Made by a program: the position numbers and the translations under genes. Below, piece by piece: positions 5,818 to 8,702 of a stretch of 8,702 bases of DNA. The notes beneath the pieces were generated by a model that did no database searches, was not told the DNA's origin, and saw only the letters and a program-made list of their open reading frames with translations. The stretch's first letter is position 1. Every line of letters begins with the position of its first letter. Source of the stretch: JBFKMV01 sp041629655 (lineage in GTDB: Bacteria > Acidobacteriota > Polarisedimenticolia > Polarisedimenticolales > Polarisedimenticolaceae); NCBI GenBank assembly GCA_041629655.1, contig JBFKMV010000202.1, positions 1-8,702 of the forward strand. Reading direction: 5' to 3'.

Positions 5818-6513
5818 TCAGAAGTGGATGCCGAAACCGACCATGAACCCCTCGGAATCGACCTGGCCGTTGTAGGCCGGGTTCAACACGGGCTCGCGCA
5901 GGTAATCGAGCTGGCTGGCGCGGTAGCCGGCGCGCATGTCCACGAACGGCGCCACCTTCCACTGGACGCCCAGCTCGTACTCCTGCCCCTCCAGCTCGGT
6001 GTAACGATCGCCGCCGCCCGGCGAGAAGTCGTCCAGCTCCGGCAGGTAGCTGTAGACGCCGTAGACGTAGAGCACCGCGATCACGCCCACCCGGCCCTCG
6101 ACGGTCGCGCGCACGCCGGCCGTCTCGACGCGGGTCGCGCCCAGGCCGGACTCGGTGAACTCCATGTCCTGCCAGCCCAGGCCGGCCGCCACGAAGCTCT
6201 TCTCGGTCGGGCTCCACAGGCGCCACATCACGTCGGCGCTGATGTAGTCGGCGTCATCCTCGTTCAGCTCGCCGAGGTCGCTGCTGAACAGGTTGGCCCG
6301 CACGCCGACCTTGTTGAAGAACCACAGCTCTCCGCGATAACCGGGCGCGCCGGCGTCCGCCGAGATGTCCTCCAGCGCGGAGCCGCGCTGGAAGTCGGTC
6401 TGCCACCACAGCACGCCGAACGAGCCGTCCACCGGTCCCGCGGCCAGCGCCGGGAGCTGCGCCACACCCAGCAGGACCACGGTCACCAGCGTCAACCAGA
6501 GTCGTCGGGTCAT
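5818..6513 (-). CDS. Outer-membrane beta-barrel protein, small, function unknown
   Basis: A 231-residue protein with a clear signal peptide: RR at 3-4, a hydrophobic core (5-18), and cleavage near ALA24. The mature part alternates polar and hydrophobic residues in strands rich in Tyr, Trp, Gly and Val, with acidic loops (for example GELNEDDADY and ELDDFSPGGGD). It ends GFMVGFGIHF; a C-terminal Phe with alternating hydrophobics is the usual signal for the BAM assembly machinery. The size fits an 8-stranded barrel of the OmpA/OmpW/OprF-like kind. I cannot assign a transported substrate. The start ATG has GGGAG at 6523-6527, 9 nt away. A strong terminator follows directly, so it is probably monocistronic. 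Confidence 0.75.
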   Translation of the reverse strand: MTRRLWLTLVTVVLLGVAQLPALAAGPVDGSFGVLWWQTDFQRGSALEDISADAGAPGYRGELWFFNKVGVRANLFSSDLGELNEDDADYISADVMWRLWSPTEKSFVAAGLGWQDMEFTESGLGATRVETAGVRATVEGRVGVIAVLYVYGVYSYLPELDDFSPGGGDRYTELEGQEYELGVQWKVAPFVDMRAGYRASQLDYLREPVLNPAYNGQVDSEGFMVGFGIHF

Positions 6514-6652
6514 GATTCGGATCTCCCATGATCGCGGCCGGCGACGGACACGGAGGCTGGGAGTCCACCGGCCGGCATCGCAGGGACAACATCGGGTCCG
6601 GGGAGGGGCGAGGCAAGCGCGACGCCGAAAAGGCGGCGGGACGGGCCCGGGG
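6514..6652. other. Intergenic region upstream of the beta-barrel gene
   Basis: This 139-bp gap holds the ribosome binding site of the barrel gene and presumably its promoter, but I see no convincing -35/-10 pair. A small hairpin, cgccg (6623-6627) with cggcg (6634-6638) around aaaagg, lies just past the aminotransferase stop. It lacks a T-run on the minus strand, so read-through from the acylase-aminotransferase operon into the barrel gene is possible. Confidence 0.4.
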
Positions 6653-7834
6653 TCAGCCCTCGAGACGGGTCTCGATCCGCCGCAGCAGGCGGTCCAGGCC
6701 CTCCCGGAACACCCCCGGCTCGGGCAGCAGGCTCAGCACCAGGAACCCGGGCCGGGCGAAATCGAAGAAGTACCCCGGGTGGACCCCCACGCCGTCGCGG
6801 TCGAGCAGCTCCAGGACGAGGGTCTCCTCGTCGACGACGTCCGGGTAACGCAGCACCGCGCTCCATCCGCCGCGCGGCTCCACCAGCTGCATGGCCGGCG
6901 ACCCGCTCAGCGCGTCGTGCAGCGCGGCGAGGTTCGTCCGGCAGCGCTCCAGGATCGCGTGCCGCACCGCGATGCCGTCCTCCAGCAGACGCGGCAACGC
7001 GAGCTGCACCGGGGTTCCGACCGACAGCGCCTGGTCGGCGATGAACTCCAGTCGCGCCAGCGCCCGGGTGACGTCGGTCTCCGGACCGCCGACCACGATC
7101 CAGGCCAGCTTGAGCTGGGGCAGCCCGACGCTCTTGGACAGCCCGCCGAGGGTGAAGGTGAGCGCAGCCCGGGTGGCGGCGAAGCTGGCCGGCGCGCGCT
7201 CCACGGTCAGCGGGTAGTCCAGGAACACCTCGTCCACGATCAAGGAGACCGCCCGTTCCGCGCACTGCCGGACCATCCCGCGCGCCGCAGCCCGTTCGAT
7301 CAACGAGCCGGTGGGGTTGTTGGGGTGGACGGCGACCACGGCGCGCGGCTCCCCGGCCCCGAGCGACGCGACGTCGGGTTGCCACCCGTGTTCGGGGTCC
7401 AACCGGTAGACGAGCGGCCGTACGCCGTCCAGAGCGGCCAGGTGCTCGAACAGCGGATAGGACGGCGCCGGAATGAGCACCGTGTCTCCCGGGTCGCACA
7501 ACAGCCGGAACAGGAACGAGTACGCCTCGCTGGTCGAGGCGGTCAACACGATCCGGTCGGGATCGACCTCCACGCCGTGGCGGTGGTAGTCGGCGGCGAC
7601 GGCCTGACGGGCCGACGCGAGCCCGCACGGCGCCGGCCGGTAGATCAGGCCGTCATCGTCCGCAAGCGCGTCCAGCAACCCCGTCGGATAGAAGATCCCA
7701 CAGCGCGTCGGGTTCGATTCGGTGAGATCGAACGGGATCCGGCCCCGCCGCGCCCGCTCGCGGGCCAGCGCGTTGGGCCGCAGATCCCCCGGCACGCGCC
7801 GGGAGAACGTCGGGCCGCGGGGGGCGTCGCTCAT
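6653..7834 (-). CDS. PLP-dependent aminotransferase, class I/II (fold type I)
   Basis: A 393-residue cytoplasmic enzyme expected to move amino groups between amino acids and keto acids using pyridoxal phosphate. Family landmarks are present and in order: the N-terminal FDLTESNPTR segment (35-44); a Tyr/Pro-rich substrate loop (YRPAPCGL); phosphate-binding ASTSEAYS (99-106); HPNNPTG with N173; VDEVF with D201, which contacts the PLP ring nitrogen; the Schiff-base lysine K234 in GGLSKSVGLPQ; and a C-terminal Arg (R361, ARPGF) in the position that usually binds the substrate carboxylate. Phe204 occupies the spot often held by Tyr in DxxY. The substrate cannot be fixed from sequence. The start ATG overlaps the upstream acylase stop in ATGA, with GAGAG at 7841-7845 as a likely Shine-Dalgarno, so translation is probably coupled. 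An open frame continues upstream, but that part only shadows the acylase. Confidence 0.9.
   Translation of the reverse strand: MSDAPRGPTFSRRVPGDLRPNALARERARRGRIPFDLTESNPTRCGIFYPTGLLDALADDDGLIYRPAPCGLASARQAVAADYHRHGVEVDPDRIVLTASTSEAYSFLFRLLCDPGDTVLIPAPSYPLFEHLAALDGVRPLVYRLDPEHGWQPDVASLGAGEPRAVVAVHPNNPTGSLIERAAARGMVRQCAERAVSLIVDEVFLDYPLTVERAPASFAATRAALTFTLGGLSKSVGLPQLKLAWIVVGGPETDVTRALARLEFIADQALSVGTPVQLALPRLLEDGIAVRHAILERCRTNLAALHDALSGSPAMQLVEPRGGWSAVLRYPDVVDEETLVLELLDRDGVGVHPGYFFDFARPGFLVLSLLPEPGVFREGLDRLLRRIETRLEG
7831..7834 (-). other. ATGA overlap: translational coupling of acylase and aminotransferase
   Basis: On the minus strand the sequence ATGA holds both the aminotransferase start (ATG, 7834-7832) and the acylase stop (TGA, 7833-7831). 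This 4-bp overlap is a classic sign of an operon with termination-reinitiation. Confidence 0.9.
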
Positions 7835-8702
7835 GGCGCGCTCTCGGCACCTCGTTTCGGCGTCAGGGTGAGCGTGTGGACGGTCGGCCCGGGCAAGAAC
7901 GGCGTCGGCAGGCCGTTGGCCCAGGCGTCGTGCTGGTCGAGGTAGTGCGGCGACAGCGGGTGTCCGCTCTGGCCGCCGGGCATGTGGAACAGGCCGTCCT
8001 GCTCGCGACCGGGAGAGACGACCATCCGCTGCGAGGCCCCGAACGTCGGGCCCTGCACCCGCGGCATGTTCGAGTCGCCGGGGAGCGGGAGCGCCGGCGC
8101 GTCGAGCCAGCGCCCGAGCTGCGGCACCGCCCGCGACAGCGGATGCGTGATGCGGGTGGTGTTGCGGGCACCCCACGTGGCCTCGGACAGCGTGGACAGC
8201 GGCAATCGCCCCCCGTCCTCGCCGAGCGCGGCGACGGCTGCGGGGCCCGTCTCCAGGTAGTAGTCGAGCGTGTAGTCCACCGCGTGCAGCAGCCAGGCCT
8301 CCCAGGATGCGAAACGCGGGTGCAGCAGGTGCGCGGGCCGCTCGCTGACCAGGCGCCACAGCGGACCCTCCGACTGCCGGCCGGGGTAGCTGAACTCGGG
8401 CTCGATCTTCCGGCACGGCGCCAGCAGCGCCTCGAAGAGCAGCTCGGACACGAACAGCCGGTAGCCGCGCACCAGCCGGAACCCGACCGAGTCGGTCGAG
8501 GCCCGACCGGTCCAGGTCTCGACGACCAGCCGCCGCAGCTCCGCCCGTTCCGGCCGGTCGCGCAGCGCCTCGTCGGACAGCAGCTCCAGCAGCAGGTCGC
8601 GCCAGCGCTCGAGGAACAGCGCGCGGTCGTCGAGCTGGATGCTCAGCAGGTCGCGCTCGTCGGCCTTGCCCAGCGCCCGCAGGCCGTCGCGGATCTGACG
8701 CG
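7831..8702 (-). CDS. Penicillin acylase family protein (S45 Ntn-hydrolase), C-terminal part
   Basis: About 289 codons remain; the gene enters from the right edge, so its start, signal peptide, alpha chain and the nucleophilic Ser of the beta chain lie outside. My translation of the edge reads in frame, without stops, into the rest: ADERDLLSIQLDDRALFLERW, a segment typical of S45 proteins. Further on it carries the conserved tail: GDSNMPRVQGPTFGASQRMVV, then HMPGGQSGHPLSPHYLDQ, then a WANG segment followed by PTPFLPG. The family hydrolyses amide bonds of penicillins, acyl-homoserine lactones and other N-acyl compounds, usually in the periplasm after self-cleavage. Which amide is used here is unknown. 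The stop TGA (7833-7831) overlaps the aminotransferase ATG. A GTG at 8472 could mimic a start but lies inside the conserved domain. Confidence 0.88.
   Translation of the reverse strand, partial: RQIRDGLRALGKADERDLLSIQLDDRALFLERWRDLLLELLSDEALRDRPERAELRRLVVETWTGRASTDSVGFRLVRGYRLFVSELLFEALLAPCRKIEPEFSYPGRQSEGPLWRLVSERPAHLLHPRFASWEAWLLHAVDYTLDYYLETGPAAVAALGEDGGRLPLSTLSEATWGARNTTRITHPLSRAVPQLGRWLDAPALPLPGDSNMPRVQGPTFGASQRMVVSPGREQDGLFHMPGGQSGHPLSPHYLDQHDAWANGLPTPFLPGPTVHTLTLTPKRGAESAP

Noticed and set aside
7835..8416. N-terminal extension of the aminotransferase open frame up to 8416
   Set aside because: The extension is a low-complexity shadow of the acylase frame. The conserved enzyme begins at the ATG at 7834, which has a Shine-Dalgarno and the ATGA overlap.
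7831..8472. Acylase as a complete 213-residue gene starting at GTG 8472
   Set aside because: The same frame stays open to the window edge and encodes further S45-like sequence, so the gene is cut by the window rather than short.

Overview
The window is a very GC-rich stretch of bacterial chromosome (well over 60% G+C by eye). The gene set points to a Gram-negative organism. It has an outer-membrane beta-barrel ending in Phe, several Sec-type secreted hydrolases, and a PilZ protein fused to an all-helical 'KNP'-type module that I associate with Acidobacteriota and Myxococcota-like bacteria. Acidobacteriota is my best guess, with low certainty and no marker gene to confirm it. I see no mobile element, tRNA, rRNA or CRISPR array.

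Layout. (1) 1-365 is apparently non-coding, with a perfect 8-bp stem hairpin at its left edge. (2) 366-3143 (+) encodes a 925-residue secreted subtilase (S8) of unusual architecture: signal peptide, I9-like propeptide, about 190 residues of charged coiled coil, a catalytic domain with an inserted EF-hand-like loop, and a C-terminus of 14 tandem six-residue GILWSD units that run to the stop codon. (3) 3319-4158 (+) encodes a PilZ-domain protein with a helical C-terminal module. (4) 4155-5705 (-) encodes a secreted M20 metallopeptidase. Its stop codon overlaps the PilZ stop inside one CTAG. (5) 5818-6513 (-) encodes a small outer-membrane beta-barrel protein followed by a strong intrinsic terminator. 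(6) 6653-7834 (-) encodes a PLP-dependent class I/II aminotransferase. It is coupled by a 4-bp ATGA overlap to (7), the C-terminal part of a penicillin acylase family (S45) Ntn-hydrolase that runs off the right edge (7831-8702, -).

Functionally, three hydrolases of peptide or amide bonds (S8, M20, S45) and an aminotransferase lie close together. This would suit extracellular protein, peptide or amide scavenging, but only acylase and aminotransferase form a clear operon. The most notable element is the subtilase. Its hexapeptide array is almost invariant in protein while the DNA copies differ mainly at synonymous positions, and degenerate versions of the motif lie just upstream. The coiled coil separating propeptide from catalytic domain is also unusual. 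Long open frames antisense to these genes are best explained by GC-rich shadow coding.
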